Below, piece after piece: positions 26,059 through 34,690 of a DNA stretch of 64,000 nt; the stretch's first letter is position 1; each line of letters opens with the position of its first letter. The translations under genes and the position numbers were made by a program. The stretch is from Mesorhizobium sp. RMAD-H1 (lineage in GTDB: Bacteria > Pseudomonadota > Alphaproteobacteria > Rhizobiales > Rhizobiaceae), in contig NZ_JACHWN010000008.1 of assembly GCF_014191375.1 (NCBI RefSeq), forward strand, positions 186,001 to 250,000, written 5' to 3'. Under the pieces are notes generated by a model, which searched no databases, was not told the origin of the DNA, and saw only the letters and a list, made by a program, of their open reading frames with translations.

Positions 26059-28053
26059 TTACGCGGCCTGCTGCAACTTGGCTTCCGCAGCCTGGACGAC
26101 AGCCTCTGCGGTGATGCCGAAATGCTTGTAGAGATCCTCGATGCGCCCGCTGGCGCCGAAACCCTTCATGCCGATGAAGACGCCGTCATCGCCGATGAAG
26201 CGTTCCCAACCGAGCGAAATCGCCGCCTCGACCGCGATCTTGACGGGGGCGTCGCCGATCAGCGCCTGCTGATAGGCCGGGGTCTGTTCCTCGAACAGCT
26301 CGAAGCAGGGCACGGAGACGACACGCGTCGGGACGCCTTTCTTCTCGAGCGCCGCGCGGGCATTCAGCGCGATCTCGACTTCCGATCCCGTGGCGAAGAT
26401 CGTCACCTTGGCGTCGTCGCTGGCGGTGGCCAGCTCATAGGCGCCGTAGGCACAGAGATTTTCCTCGATGTGGTCGGTGCGCACCGTCGGCAGGTTCTGC
26501 CGGGTGAGCGCCAGGGTCGACGGCGTCTTCACCGATTTCAGCGCCAGTTCCCAGCACTCGGCCGTCTCCACCGCGTCGGCGGGACGGAATACGAAATGGT
26601 TCGGGATGGCACGCAGGGCCGCGAGCTGCTCGACCGGCTGGTGCGTCGGACCGTCCTCGCCGAGGCCGATGGAATCATGCGTCATCACATAGGCCACGCG
26701 AATGCCCATCAGCGACGACAGGCGCATGGCCGGGCGGCAATAATCGGAGAAGGTCAGGAAGGTGCCGCCATAGGGAATGATGCCGCCGTGCAGGGACAGG
26801 CCGTTCATCGCCGCGGCCATGCCGTGTTCGCGGATGCCGTAGTGGATATAGCGGCCGCTGTAATCATCCGGCGTGATCGGCTTGGTCTGGCTCGTCTTGG
26901 TGTTGTTGGAGCCGGTCAGATCGGCGGAACCGCCGATGGTCTCCGGCACAACGCCGTTGATGAGCTCCAGCGCCATTTCCGACGCCTTGCGGGTGGCGAC
27001 GTTCGGCTTCTCGGCCGAGAGCTTCTTCTTGTAATCAATGATCGCCTGCTCGAAGGTGCCAGGCAGATCGCCACGGATGCGGCGCTCGAACTCGGCGCGG
27101 GTGTCGGCATCGGCGGCGGTCAGGCGCTTTTCCCACTCCTGGCGCTTGCGCGCCGCGTTCAGGCCGGCGAGACGCCAGGCGTCGAGGATGTCGGCAGGAA
27201 CGACGAAGGGGGCCTCTTCCCAGCCGAGCGCCTTGCGGGTGGCTGCGATCTCCTCGGCGCCGAGCGGCGAGCCGTGAACCTTGTTGGTGCCGGCCTTGTT
27301 CGGCGCGCCGAAGCCGATGGTCGTCTTGCAGGCGATCATCGTCGGCTTGTCGGAGGCGCGGGCTTCTTCGATCGCCTGGGCGATGGCTTCCTGGTCGTGC
27401 CCGTCGATGCTGAGCGTGTTCCAGCCGGAGGCGGCGAAACGGGCGGCCTGATCGGTGTTATCGGCCAGCGAGACAGGGCCGTCGATTGAGATGTTGTTGT
27501 CGTCCCAGAAGACGATGAGCTTGTTGAGCTTCAGATGGCCGGCAAGCGAGATGGCTTCCTGGCTGATGCCTTCCATCAGGCAGCCGTCGCCGGCAAGCAC
27601 ATAGGTGTAGTGATTGACGAGATCGTCGCCGAACTGCGCGTTCAGGATGCGCTCGCCGAGCGCCATGCCGACGGCATTGGCAAGGCCCTGGCCGAGCGGG
27701 CCGGTCGTCGTCTCGATCCCGGCCGCATGGCCATATTCGGGATGACCCGCGGTCCGTGAACCCAACTGACGGAAATTCTTGATCTCGTCGATGGTGATAT
27801 CCTCGTAGCCCGAGAGATAGAGCACGGAATAAAGCAGCATCGAGCCATGGCCGGCGGACAGCACGAAACGGTCGCGGTCGGGCCAGTGCGGGTTCTTGGG
27901 ATCATGCTTGAGAAAACGGGTGTAGAGAACCGTGGCGATATCGGCCGCGCCCATCGGCAGACCGGGGTGGCCGGAGTTGGCCTTCTCGACCGCGTCCATC
28001 GACAGGAAGCGGATCGCGTTTGCCATTCTGTTGTGTTTTTCGGAATTGGTCAT
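26059..28053 (-). CDS. tkt: Transketolase
   Basis: 664 residues from the ATG at 28053; extension to 28107 has no family match. Thiamine-diphosphate enzyme of the pentose phosphate and Calvin-type sugar rearrangements. Motifs: [16 protein letters not shown], the ThDP motif [13 protein letters not shown] with [25 protein letters not shown], and [15 protein letters not shown]. It is the first gene of the glycolytic run, transcribed from a 316-base region that carries a Pho box-like sequence. Confidence 0.97.
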   Translation of the reverse strand: MTNSEKHNRMANAIRFLSMDAVEKANSGHPGLPMGAADIATVLYTRFLKHDPKNPHWPDRDRFVLSAGHGSMLLYSVLYLSGYEDITIDEIKNFRQLGSRTAGHPEYGHAAGIETTTGPLGQGLANAVGMALGERILNAQFGDDLVNHYTYVLAGDGCLMEGISQEAISLAGHLKLNKLIVFWDDNNISIDGPVSLADNTDQAARFAASGWNTLSIDGHDQEAIAQAIEEARASDKPTMIACKTTIGFGAPNKAGTNKVHGSPLGAEEIAATRKALGWEEAPFVVPADILDAWRLAGLNAARKRQEWEKRLTAADADTRAEFERRIRGDLPGTFEQAIIDYKKKLSAEKPNVATRKASEMALELINGVVPETIGGSADLTGSNNTKTSQTKPITPDDYSGRYIHYGIREHGMAAAMNGLSLHGGIIPYGGTFLTFSDYCRPAMRLSSLMGIRVAYVMTHDSIGLGEDGPTHQPVEQLAALRAIPNHFVFRPADAVETAECWELALKSVKTPSTLALTRQNLPTVRTDHIEENLCAYGAYELATASDDAKVTIFATGSEVEIALNARAALEKKGVPTRVVSVPCFELFEEQTPAYQQALIGDAPVKIAVEAAISLGWERFIGDDGVFIGMKGFGASGRIEDLYKHFGITAEAVVQAAEAKLQQAA

Positions 28054-28369
28054 GGTCTCGGCCGTCTTTCGAAAGGGACTTGCGCGCGGGAAAAGCAGGC
28101 GACACATAGCAGGTGCACATGTGGAGTCAACAAAGCCGTGCCCCGCGATTCGGGTGCCGGCCGGATGGCCGGGCTCGCATGCGGAACTTGTGCATTGTCA
28201 GCAAAAGGCCATAATGCAGTCGATAACCGCTGTATGACTTTTTCATGACTGCCTTGATTTGTTGCGTGCAATCAAAGCAGGCACTAATATTCAAATGAAA
28301 TACCGCCCATTGGCAATGCGATTCGTCGCTTTTGAAAAATGCCATGAGCGGTCAGGGGATTAACCAGGG
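28054..28369. other. Divergent promoter region of tkt and DUF4164/zapA
   Basis: 316 bases without a gene. Contains a Pho box-like direct repeat at 28234-28251 (minus orientation) and AT-richer sequence at 28255-28345, where the plus-strand promoter is expected. No terminator seen. Confidence 0.5.
28234..28251 (-). promoter_or_regulatory. Pho box-like sequence upstream of tkt
   Basis: Minus strand CAGTCATGAAAAAGTCAT: two GTCAT units at 11-base spacing, three mismatches to CTGTCAT-N4-CTGTCAT. About 180 bases before the tkt start codon. Confidence 0.45.
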
Positions 28370-28642
28370 ATGGCACCGGACACGACCCTCAGACAAGTCT
28401 TGGACAGGCTGGACCGGGCGCTCAACGCGCTTGAAGAGGCGGTCGATCTGAGGCTTGAAAAAGAGGGTGATTACGCGGAGGCCGAGGAAGAAGTGCAGCG
28501 CATGAACACCGACCGCAGCCGGTTGGCGCAGGAGCTGGACACATCCGAATCCCGTGCCGAGCGTCTCGAATCCGCCAACCGCGAAGTGTCGCGGCGTCTT
28601 GTCACAGCGATGGAAACGATCCGCGCCGTGCTGGACCGGTAA
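28370..28642 (+). CDS. DUF4164 family coiled-coil protein
   Basis: 90 residues, nearly all predicted helix: LRQVLDRLDRALNALEEAVD, EAEEEVQRMNTDRSRLAQEL, then SRAERLESANREVSRRL, with heptad-like spacing of Leu. The DUF4164 family typically lies next to zapA in Rhizobiales, as here (20-base gap). It may assist ZapA at the division site, as ZapB-like proteins do, but that is inference from neighbourhood and shape. Confidence 0.83.
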   Translation: MAPDTTLRQVLDRLDRALNALEEAVDLRLEKEGDYAEAEEEVQRMNTDRSRLAQELDTSESRAERLESANREVSRRLVTAMETIRAVLDR

Positions 28643-28662
28643 CCCTCTAGGAGAGACAGCGC

Positions 28663-29031
28663 ATGGCAACGGTGACGGTTACGATCGACGGCAAAGCCTA
28701 CCGCATGGCCTGCGACGAGGGCCAGGAGCAGCATCTGACCGGGCTTGCCGAGCGCTTCGACCGCTACGTCACCCATCTGAAATCCTCCTTCGGCGAGATC
28801 GGCGACCAGCGCCTGACGGTGATGGCCGGCATCATGGTGATGGACGAGCTTGTCGAGATGCAGAAGCGTCTGAAGGGGCTGGAGAACGAGGCGGAGACGC
28901 TGCGCCGGTCGCGCGATGAAGCCTTGAGCAATGCCGACAGGAACGAGGCGGCGCTGACGGGGACACTCTCCGAAGTGACGCAGCGCATCGAGACGCTTGC
29001 GGTCAAGCTGGCGATGAAGCCGGGTGCGTGA
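28663..29031 (+). CDS. zapA: Cell division protein ZapA
   Basis: 122 residues with AGGAGAG eight bases before the ATG. N-terminal ZapA head: VTVTIDGKAYRMACDEGQE, then HLTGLAERFDRYVTHLK and IGDQRLTVMAGIMVMDEL; the rest is a long helix for the coiled-coil dimer. ZapA crosslinks FtsZ filaments at the division ring. It is followed by a 6S RNA candidate and the 5-FTHF cyclo-ligase gene, the same order known from gammaproteobacteria. Confidence 0.92.
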   Translation: MATVTVTIDGKAYRMACDEGQEQHLTGLAERFDRYVTHLKSSFGEIGDQRLTVMAGIMVMDELVEMQKRLKGLENEAETLRRSRDEALSNADRNEAALTGTLSEVTQRIETLAVKLAMKPGA

Positions 29032-29138
29032 GCGCGCCGGTGCCGTTCTCGCGAACGCGTTCAGGTGCCCATATAATTTTCTTCAAAAACCATGAGGCAG
29101 GCAGGCCCACCCCTCTGGCGCAGCGGGACACGGCGTCC

Positions 29139-29144
29139 TATATT
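29139..29144 (+). promoter_or_regulatory. -10 element of the 6S RNA candidate
   Basis: TATATT six bases before the expected RNA 5' end; a weak TGGCGC lies 17 bases upstream as possible -35. Confidence 0.45.
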
Positions 29145-29149
29145 GGCCT

Positions 29150-29310
29150 TCGGCGTACTGCGCTTCACGACAGGAGTAACTTATCCCCGGGGCCTTAATT
29201 GATCTCAAGGGAGCTGTCCCTGGAAAGGCTCGTGGGCTTTTCCACACGGCGCCCACCTACTTTGTAGGTTCCCGGGATCAATCTCTCCATCGGTCGTCGT
29301 GGTCGCCACT
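29150..29310 (+). ncRNA. ssrS: 6S RNA candidate
   Basis: In the 347-base gap between zapA and the 5-FTHF cyclo-ligase gene, the conserved place of ssrS. The sequence can fold as one long interrupted hairpin: closing helices GGCG (29152)/CGCC (29304) and CACGAC (29166)/GTCGTG (29296), inner helix TTGATC.../...GATCAA, and a terminal stem around 29232-29250. The size of about 160 bases is right. 6S RNA mimics an open promoter and holds RNA polymerase in stationary phase. Ends are estimates. Confidence 0.72.
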
Positions 29311-29378
29311 TCTCTCATTTGTCCGCTCCCCTTACTTGACCTCATGCACGAGTCGCGCTTGTCTGCGGCGGTACAGCC

Positions 29379-29984
29379 ATGGAGCCGCCGGTGGAGCAGA
29401 AAATCCAAGACCGCAAGGAACAGAAACGAACGCTGCGGCTGCAGGCGCTCGCCCGGCGCGATGCGCTCGATCCCGGCTATCGCGCCGAAGCGTCGCTGGC
29501 CGCCGCGCGGCATGGCGAGGCCATCAGCTTTTCGCCGGGAACCGTGATCTCCGGCTTCTGGCCGATCCGCTCCGAGATCGATCCGCGTCCGCTGCTCTTC
29601 GCGCTGCGTGAGCGCGGCGCCAGGCTCTGCCTTCCCGTCGTGCTCGACCGCGAGACGATCGGCTTCCGCGAATTGCTGCGCGATGCGCCGCTGGTCGATA
29701 CCGGCTTCGGGACGGTGGGACCGGGGCCGGAAGCACCGATGGTGGATCCTGAATTGATGCTGGTGCCGCTCGCCGCCTTCGACAGCCGTGGCAGGCGCAT
29801 CGGCTATGGCGCCGGGCATTACGACCGCGTGCTGGCGCGGCTTGCCGAAAAGGGGCTGCGTCCGCTGCTGACAGGCTTCGCTTTCGATTGCCAGGAAGTG
29901 GCGGAAGTCCCCGACGAGCCGCATGATGTGCGGCTTCACCACATGCTCACCGAGAGCGGCTTGCGCGCGGTTGTCTCCGCCTGA
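29379..29984 (+). CDS. 5-formyltetrahydrofolate cyclo-ligase
   Basis: 201 residues. Converts 5-formyl-THF to 5,10-methenyl-THF with ATP. Family marks: KRTLRLQALARRDAL at the basic N-terminus, ISGFWPIRSEIDPRPL, and the strongly conserved LMLVPLAAFDSRGRRIGYGAG with HYDRVL. The gene follows the 6S RNA as ygfA does in E. coli, and is 12 bases upstream of the YmdB-like gene. Confidence 0.92.
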   Translation: MEPPVEQKIQDRKEQKRTLRLQALARRDALDPGYRAEASLAAARHGEAISFSPGTVISGFWPIRSEIDPRPLLFALRERGARLCLPVVLDRETIGFRELLRDAPLVDTGFGTVGPGPEAPMVDPELMLVPLAAFDSRGRRIGYGAGHYDRVLARLAEKGLRPLLTGFAFDCQEVAEVPDEPHDVRLHHMLTESGLRAVVSA

Positions 29985-29996
29985 TAAAGGCAGGCG

Positions 29997-30821
29997 ATGA
30001 GATTTCTGTTTCTGGGCGATATGGTGGGCCGGTCGGGGCGCACGGCGGTCTATGAAAAACTGCCGGGGCTGATTGCCGACCTGAAGCTGGATTTTGTCGT
30101 GGTGAATGGCGAGAACGCGGCAGGCGGTTTCGGCATCACCGAGGAGATTTTCAACCAGACGGTCGAGGCCGGCGCGGATGTCGTGACGACCGGCAACCAT
30201 GTCTGGGACCAGCGCGAGGCGCTCGAGTTCGCCGGCCGGCAGGAGCGCTTCCTGCGCCCGGCCAATTTTCCCAAAGGCACCGCCGGCAAGGGCTCCGGTG
30301 TCTATCTAGCCCGCAACGGCGCGCGCGTGCTCGTCTCCAATATCATGGGCCGGGTGTTCATGCATCCCGATCTCGACGACCCGTTCCAGGCGGCGGAGGA
30401 AATCCTCGCCGCCTGCCCGCTGGGCGAGCAGGCCGATGCGGTGATCTTCGATTTCCATGCCGAGGCCACCAGCGAGAAGCAATGTTTCGGCCATTTCGTC
30501 GACGGCCGGGCGAGCCTCGTCGTCGGAACCCATACCCATGTGCCGACCGCCGACTGGCAGATCCTCAACGGCGGGACGGGCTATATGTCCGATGCCGGCA
30601 TGTGCGGCGATTACGATTCCTCGCTGGGGATGGACAAGGAAGAGCCGCTCAACCGTTTCCTGTCGAAGGTGCCGAAAGGACGTTTCGAGGCGGCTGGCGG
30701 CCCGGCGACGCTCTCCGGCGTCTGCGTGGAGATATCCGACCGCACCGGGCTTGCCGAAAAGATCGCGCCGCTGCGCATCGGCCCCAGGCTGCAGGAGAGC
30801 GTTCCCGACTTCTGGTCCTGA
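29997..30821 (+). CDS. YmdB-family metallophosphoesterase
   Basis: 274 residues (TIGR00282 pattern). Metal-binding motifs: [11 protein letters not shown] at the N-terminus, [31 protein letters not shown] and [10 protein letters not shown]. Relatives in Bacillus (YmdB) hydrolyse 2',3'-cAMP and affect biofilm and motility. Forms an operon with the cyclo-ligase gene (12-base gap). Confidence 0.92.
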   Translation: MRFLFLGDMVGRSGRTAVYEKLPGLIADLKLDFVVVNGENAAGGFGITEEIFNQTVEAGADVVTTGNHVWDQREALEFAGRQERFLRPANFPKGTAGKGSGVYLARNGARVLVSNIMGRVFMHPDLDDPFQAAEEILAACPLGEQADAVIFDFHAEATSEKQCFGHFVDGRASLVVGTHTHVPTADWQILNGGTGYMSDAGMCGDYDSSLGMDKEEPLNRFLSKVPKGRFEAAGGPATLSGVCVEISDRTGLAEKIAPLRIGPRLQESVPDFWS

Positions 30822-30837
30822 TCTTTGCGCTAGCCGA

Positions 30838-30866
30838 TTGACGCCGGGCGGTGTTCTCCCTACCTA
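30838..30866 (+). promoter_or_regulatory. Possible promoter of the TerC-like gene
   Basis: TTGACG at 30838-30843 and TACCTA at 30861-30866, 17 bases apart. No yybP-ykoY riboswitch fits in the 82-base gap. Confidence 0.4.
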
Positions 30867-30903
30867 CCGATCTGCTGCGCAATCATTTGAGGGGACATCG
30901 GAC

Positions 30904-31650
30904 ATGGATATCATTGCTGAGCATCTGGCATTTCTTTCCAGTCCCGCCGGCTGGGCGGCGCTCGCCACGCTGGTCGTCATGGAAGTCGTGCTTGGCATCG
31001 ACAACCTGATCTTCATCTCGATCCTTACCAACAAACTGCCGCCGGAACAGCAGACCCGGGCGCGGCGGCTCGGCATCGGTGCCGCTCTCGTCCTGCGGCT
31101 GGCGCTGCTCTTCACCATTTCGATCATCGTCCAGCTCACCGCGCCGATTTTCGAGCTGTTCGGCCACGGCTTCTCCTGGCGCGACCTCATCCTGATCGCC
31201 GGCGGGCTGTTCCTGGTGTGGAAAGCGACGAAGGAAATCCATCACTCCGTCGATCCGGAAGATCACAAGGACACCATGGTCGGCGGCGCGGTGCAGCTGA
31301 CGATGGGGGCGGCGATCAGCCAGATCCTGCTGCTCGATCTGGTCTTCTCCATCGATTCGATCATCACGGCGGTCGGCATGACCGACGAGATGGCCATCAT
31401 GGTGATCGCGGTGATCTCCGCCGTCACCGTGATGCTGCTGGCCGCCGATCCGCTGTCGCGGTTCATCGCCGCCAACCCGACCATCGTCATGCTGGCGCTG
31501 GGCTTCCTCCTGATGATCGGCATGACGCTGATCGCCGACGGCTTCGGCTTCCATGTGCCGAAGGGTTATATCTACGCGGCGATGGGTTTCTCCGCGCTGG
31601 TCGAGGCGCTGAACATGCTGGCCCGGCGCAAGAGGAAAGCGGCGAAATAG
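30904..31650 (+). CDS. TerC family integral membrane protein
   Basis: 248 residues with GAGGGGAC before the ATG; a longer overlapping frame upstream is a shadow. About seven membrane segments. Family motifs with acidic residues in the membrane: [16 protein letters not shown] and [17 protein letters not shown], as in TerC/Alx. Members are tied to tellurite resistance, Mn export and metalation of exported enzymes. It ends 3 bases from the convergent DUF1284 gene. Confidence 0.9.
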   Translation: MDIIAEHLAFLSSPAGWAALATLVVMEVVLGIDNLIFISILTNKLPPEQQTRARRLGIGAALVLRLALLFTISIIVQLTAPIFELFGHGFSWRDLILIAGGLFLVWKATKEIHHSVDPEDHKDTMVGGAVQLTMGAAISQILLLDLVFSIDSIITAVGMTDEMAIMVIAVISAVTVMLLAADPLSRFIAANPTIVMLALGFLLMIGMTLIADGFGFHVPKGYIYAAMGFSALVEALNMLARRKRKAAK

Positions 31651-31653
31651 CGG

Positions 31654-32079
31654 CTACCGGATAGCAATCCGCGCCCCGGCATAGCCGCTTGCCGCCACGT
31701 TTGAACAAAGCTCGAACCATTCGCAAGCCTGGCATGCCTGCCGGGCTTGCCCCGAGGCGAAAGCGGCATGCATGAGCTCGAGCATCTGCCTGTCGAGGGC
31801 TATCCGGCTGCCGGGGCTCAAGGGGCGGCCAAGGAGGCCCGAGACAGCTTCCATGGCTTTGGCGTCGCGCTCAGTGACGCTTTCATAAAAGCAATGACAC
31901 TCTGTCGTGCCGATGAGCGGGGCGCAGATGTCGTCCGGCCCCGCCACCAATAGAATATCCTCTCCCGCGGCAAGCCGCCCCGCTATCGCATCGTAATTGG
32001 CGATGAAAGCGGGACTGTAGCCCTTGCCGACATAGGTCAGCATGCAGAGAAGATGATGCGCGCGCAGGCGGATCGTCAT
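31654..32079 (-). CDS. DUF1284 family protein
   Basis: 141 residues, 9 bases after the bioY stop. Begins TIRLRAHHLLCMLTYVGKGY, the DUF1284 signature; seven cysteines (C12, one in DDICAP, CHC, and the CQACEWFELC cluster) could hold an iron-sulfur cluster or zinc. Function unknown. Co-transcription with bioY under the BioR box suggests a part in biotin metabolism or uptake; this rests on location only. Confidence 0.83.
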   Translation of the reverse strand: MTIRLRAHHLLCMLTYVGKGYSPAFIANYDAIAGRLAAGEDILLVAGPDDICAPLIGTTECHCFYESVTERDAKAMEAVSGLLGRPLSPGSRIALDRQMLELMHAAFASGQARQACQACEWFELCSNVAASGYAGARIAIR

Positions 32080-32088
32080 GGACGAGGC

Positions 32089-32670
32089 TTACGCGCTTTT
32101 CTCGCGGAACGAGGCCTTGAGGATGGCCGCGCCCAACGCCGACTTGATGAGGGCGCCGATAAGGAAAGGCGTGACGCCGAAGGCGACAGCCTTTTCGATG
32201 CCGATCAGCGGGGAAAGCCATATGGCGCCCAAGGCCAGGCAGATGGCATTGGCGAGGAGAAAAGAGGTGATGGCAAGGAGCAGGTTGCGCCCGTTCCAGC
32301 CTCGCTCGGCCAGCCAGCCGCTCAGGGCGGCGATGATGGGGAAGGAAACGAGATAGCCCGCGGTGGGGCCGGCGAAATGGTGCAGGCCGCCTGCGCCGCC
32401 CGCCAGGACCGGCAGGCCCATTGCTGCTTCAACCAGCCAGGCGAGAACGGTCAGCGCGCCGAGACGCCAGCCATAGAGCGCGCCGATCAGGGGAATGACG
32501 AGGGTGTGCAGCGTGATCGGCACCGGCACCATCGGCACCTCGACCTGCGAGGCGATGGCCAGAACAAGCGTGCCGCCCAGAACGGCACCGATTTGTACGC
32601 CGGTCGAGCGGCTGTCGAGACGCAGCGGGCTGAACGAGGGGTGAAGGGTCGGGGATGTCATGTCGCTCAT
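32089..32670 (-). CDS. bioY: BioY biotin transporter
   Basis: 193 residues with about six membrane segments. The S-component of ECF-type biotin uptake: QVEVPMVPVPITLHTLVIPL near the N-terminus, then LAGGAGGLHHFAGPTAGYLVSF split over TM3-4, the most conserved BioY region. No bioM or bioN genes are in the window; solitary BioY can work alone or with shared energising units. A BioR box lies 22 bases upstream of the start codon. Leads an operon with DUF1284. Confidence 0.93.
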   Translation of the reverse strand: MSDMTSPTLHPSFSPLRLDSRSTGVQIGAVLGGTLVLAIASQVEVPMVPVPITLHTLVIPLIGALYGWRLGALTVLAWLVEAAMGLPVLAGGAGGLHHFAGPTAGYLVSFPIIAALSGWLAERGWNGRNLLLAITSFLLANAICLALGAIWLSPLIGIEKAVAFGVTPFLIGALIKSALGAAILKASFREKSA

Positions 32671-32691
32671 CAGGTTCTCCTCAGTTTCAAT

Positions 32692-32701
32692 TTATAGATA
32701 A
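32692..32701. promoter_or_regulatory. BioR box upstream of bioY
   Basis: TTATAGATAA, identical to the box before bioR and to the published BioR half palindrome TTATmTATAA on the other strand. Confidence 0.85.
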
Positions 32702-32741
32702 AATATGGCTTCGATCTATTTATGAGTCCACATCTCGCGAC

Positions 32742-32775
32742 AAAAAACAAGCACCGGTTTTCCACCGGTGCTTTC
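32742..32775 (-). terminator. Terminator after bioR
   Basis: AAGCACCGGT-TTTCC-ACCGGTGCTT with a T-rich run (TTGTTTTTTG) on the minus strand, 32 bases past the bioR stop. Confidence 0.85.
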
Positions 32776-32804
32776 ATCGGTTCAGATGAGCGGAAAAAGC
32801 AGCG

Positions 32805-33473
32805 TCAGCCGACGATGGCGAAGCTTTCGCGCACGGCGCCCGAAGCGGTTTTGACAGGCTTGCGACCGATCCGCTGCACATGGCGGGCAAGGATGGAGGC
32901 AGCGTTTTCTATGTCGCCTTGTCGAAGTGCTGCCAGAATGGCGCGATGATCGTGGTCCGTTGTCGCTTCCCATTCCGAGCGCCAGGTGCTGAACAGGAAG
33001 CGGGCACTGGCGGCGTGAAGATCGTCGATGGTGGCAAGCAGCCGCGGCATGGCGCATGGCGTGATGATCAGGCGATGAAAGCGGCGATTGGCCTCTTCCC
33101 AGGAGCGGACATCGCGGGATTTGTCGGCGGCCCGGGTCGCTTCTTCCGCCTCGTCGAGAATGGCCTTGGTGAGATGCGGCGCGGCATGCTGCAGCGCCAG
33201 CACTTCCAGTGCGGCGCGCATTTCCGCCACTTCCCTTATCTCGCTGAGATCAAAAGAGGCGACGCGTACCCCCCGGCGCGGTTCGCTGACGGCGAGCCCC
33301 TGGGCCTCGAGGCGGCGGAAGGCCTCGCGCACCGGCACATGGCTGGTGCCGAATTCCTCCGCTATATGGTCCTGCCGCAGCCTGGTGCCGGGATCGATCT
33401 CCCCGGCTATGATCCGGTCCGCCAGAGTGCGGCTGATCCTGATTGCTATGGTGTCGTCTTTTTCCTTGGCCAT
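32805..33473 (-). CDS. bioR: GntR-family biotin regulator BioR
   Basis: 222 residues. N-terminal winged helix of the GntR/FadR group: LADRIIAGEIDPGTRLRQD, then EFGTSHVPVREAFRRLEAQG, followed by a helical FCD domain (MRAALEVLALQHAAPHLT, EANRRFHRLI, HDHRAILAAL with metal-binding-type His). BioR of Agrobacterium and Brucella represses biotin genes. The call rests on its neighbour bioY and on identical TTATAGATAA boxes before bioY and four bases before its own start, implying autoregulation. Confidence 0.9.
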   Translation of the reverse strand: MAKEKDDTIAIRISRTLADRIIAGEIDPGTRLRQDHIAEEFGTSHVPVREAFRRLEAQGLAVSEPRRGVRVASFDLSEIREVAEMRAALEVLALQHAAPHLTKAILDEAEEATRAADKSRDVRSWEEANRRFHRLIITPCAMPRLLATIDDLHAASARFLFSTWRSEWEATTDHDHRAILAALRQGDIENAASILARHVQRIGRKPVKTASGAVRESFAIVG

Positions 33474-33476
33474 GAA

Positions 33477-33486
33477 TTATAGATAA
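33477..33486. promoter_or_regulatory. BioR box upstream of bioR
   Basis: TTATAGATAA ending three bases upstream of the bioR ATG; fits negative autoregulation. Confidence 0.82.
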
Positions 33487-33541
33487 TTTATGGCCGATCG
33501 CCTGTCGAGGCGATATGCGGCTTGGACACAGGGAAGTTCGC

Positions 33542-34426
33542 TCACGTGCCCTGCAGCACCACGACGGTCGGCCGTCGCGGCAGGGTGGAAAGCGATATTT
33601 CCATGGTGTCGCTATCGCGATAATCGGCGGTGAAGCCCTCGCCCATCAGCGCGATGAACCGGTCCATCGGCATGGCGAAGCGGTGCATGGGCAGCACGAT
33701 CGATGCCTGCAACCGCTTCATGACCTCGCTCATGCGCTCCTGGCTCATCGTCAGGCCGCCATCGACCGGCACCATGACGATATCCAGACGCCCGATCGCG
33801 GCGAAGTGCTGCGGTGTCAGCGGATGGTGCAGATGGCCGAGATGGCCGATGCAGAGATTGGCCGTTTCGAAAATGAAAATGGAGTTGCCGTCCTTCTCCA
33901 TGCCGGCGCCGGAGCGGATATCGGTGGTGACGTTGCGGATATAGACATCGCCGACGGTCAGCGCATGTCTGGCCGGCCCGCCTTCCGGGTTCCAGCCGCG
34001 CAGCACATGCTTGATGGCGGGATCGGGATAGTCCGTATTGTGCGATGAGTGGGCCTTGTTCATGGTCGCGACATCGGGCGCAGGGCCTTCGCCGGCCCAG
34101 CCCGCATAATCCGTGGCGATCCTTATGCCTTCCGGCGTCTCGATCAGATAGGTGGAATGGGTGACATAGGTGATGCGCACCACGCCGGGCTCCCCCGCGA
34201 TCTTCAGCGGCTTGAGCGTATCGGCGGGCGGATCGAAGCGGGCATAAATGGCGCCGGGCAGCGATTGCGCCATGGCGAGACACTGGCTCGGCACCGGATC
34301 GCCTTCGGTTCCAAGCGGCTGGGTGCGGACACTGGCCGTGCCCGCGGCGGCGAGCGCCAGGGCCATCAGGGCCGGTCGCCATTTCTGCCGGATCTGCTGC
34401 AGAACTGCTTTCAGGATATTCGGCAT
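33542..34426 (-). CDS. MBL-fold (UlaG-like) metallohydrolase, likely exported
   Basis: 294 residues from the ATG with GGAGTG eight bases upstream. A hydrophobic segment after a basic N-terminus (RPALMALALAAAGTAS) suggests signal peptide or anchor. The beta-lactamase fold is visible in ITYVTHSTYLIETPEGIRI split before ATDYAG, then the metal loop, which is KAHSSHNTD instead of the usual HxHxDH, GHLGHLHHPL, VMVPVDGG and LPMHRF. The changed loop leaves the metal number uncertain. Substrate unknown. Confidence 0.82.
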   Translation of the reverse strand: MPNILKAVLQQIRQKWRPALMALALAAAGTASVRTQPLGTEGDPVPSQCLAMAQSLPGAIYARFDPPADTLKPLKIAGEPGVVRITYVTHSTYLIETPEGIRIATDYAGWAGEGPAPDVATMNKAHSSHNTDYPDPAIKHVLRGWNPEGGPARHALTVGDVYIRNVTTDIRSGAGMEKDGNSIFIFETANLCIGHLGHLHHPLTPQHFAAIGRLDIVMVPVDGGLTMSQERMSEVMKRLQASIVLPMHRFAMPMDRFIALMGEGFTADYRDSDTMEISLSTLPRRPTVVVLQGT

Positions 34427-34690
34427 TGCAGTCACTCCATCAAGCGGGGGGCCGATAGGATGCGGCGGCACTGAGCCATGAGAGCCTATGAGCAGCGGCA
34501 AGTCCTGCGCAAGTCACACTTGCTTGTCAGCCCGCTTTTCCGGGCTTTGCAGCGTTGCGGATCGCCTTTCTCTGGACGCGGGCGCCCATTTTCCCTATAA
34601 GGCCGGCATTCCACACGGATTGCACAATGGCGCGGGAGGGCGCGCCTTCGGCAGATCCGTGCTGCCGCAATCAAACGTGACAGGGGTGCC

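Noticed and set aside
30822-30903. yybP-ykoY manganese riboswitch before the TerC-like gene
   Set aside because: The 82-base gap is too short and shows no matching aptamer stems; a plain promoter fits better.
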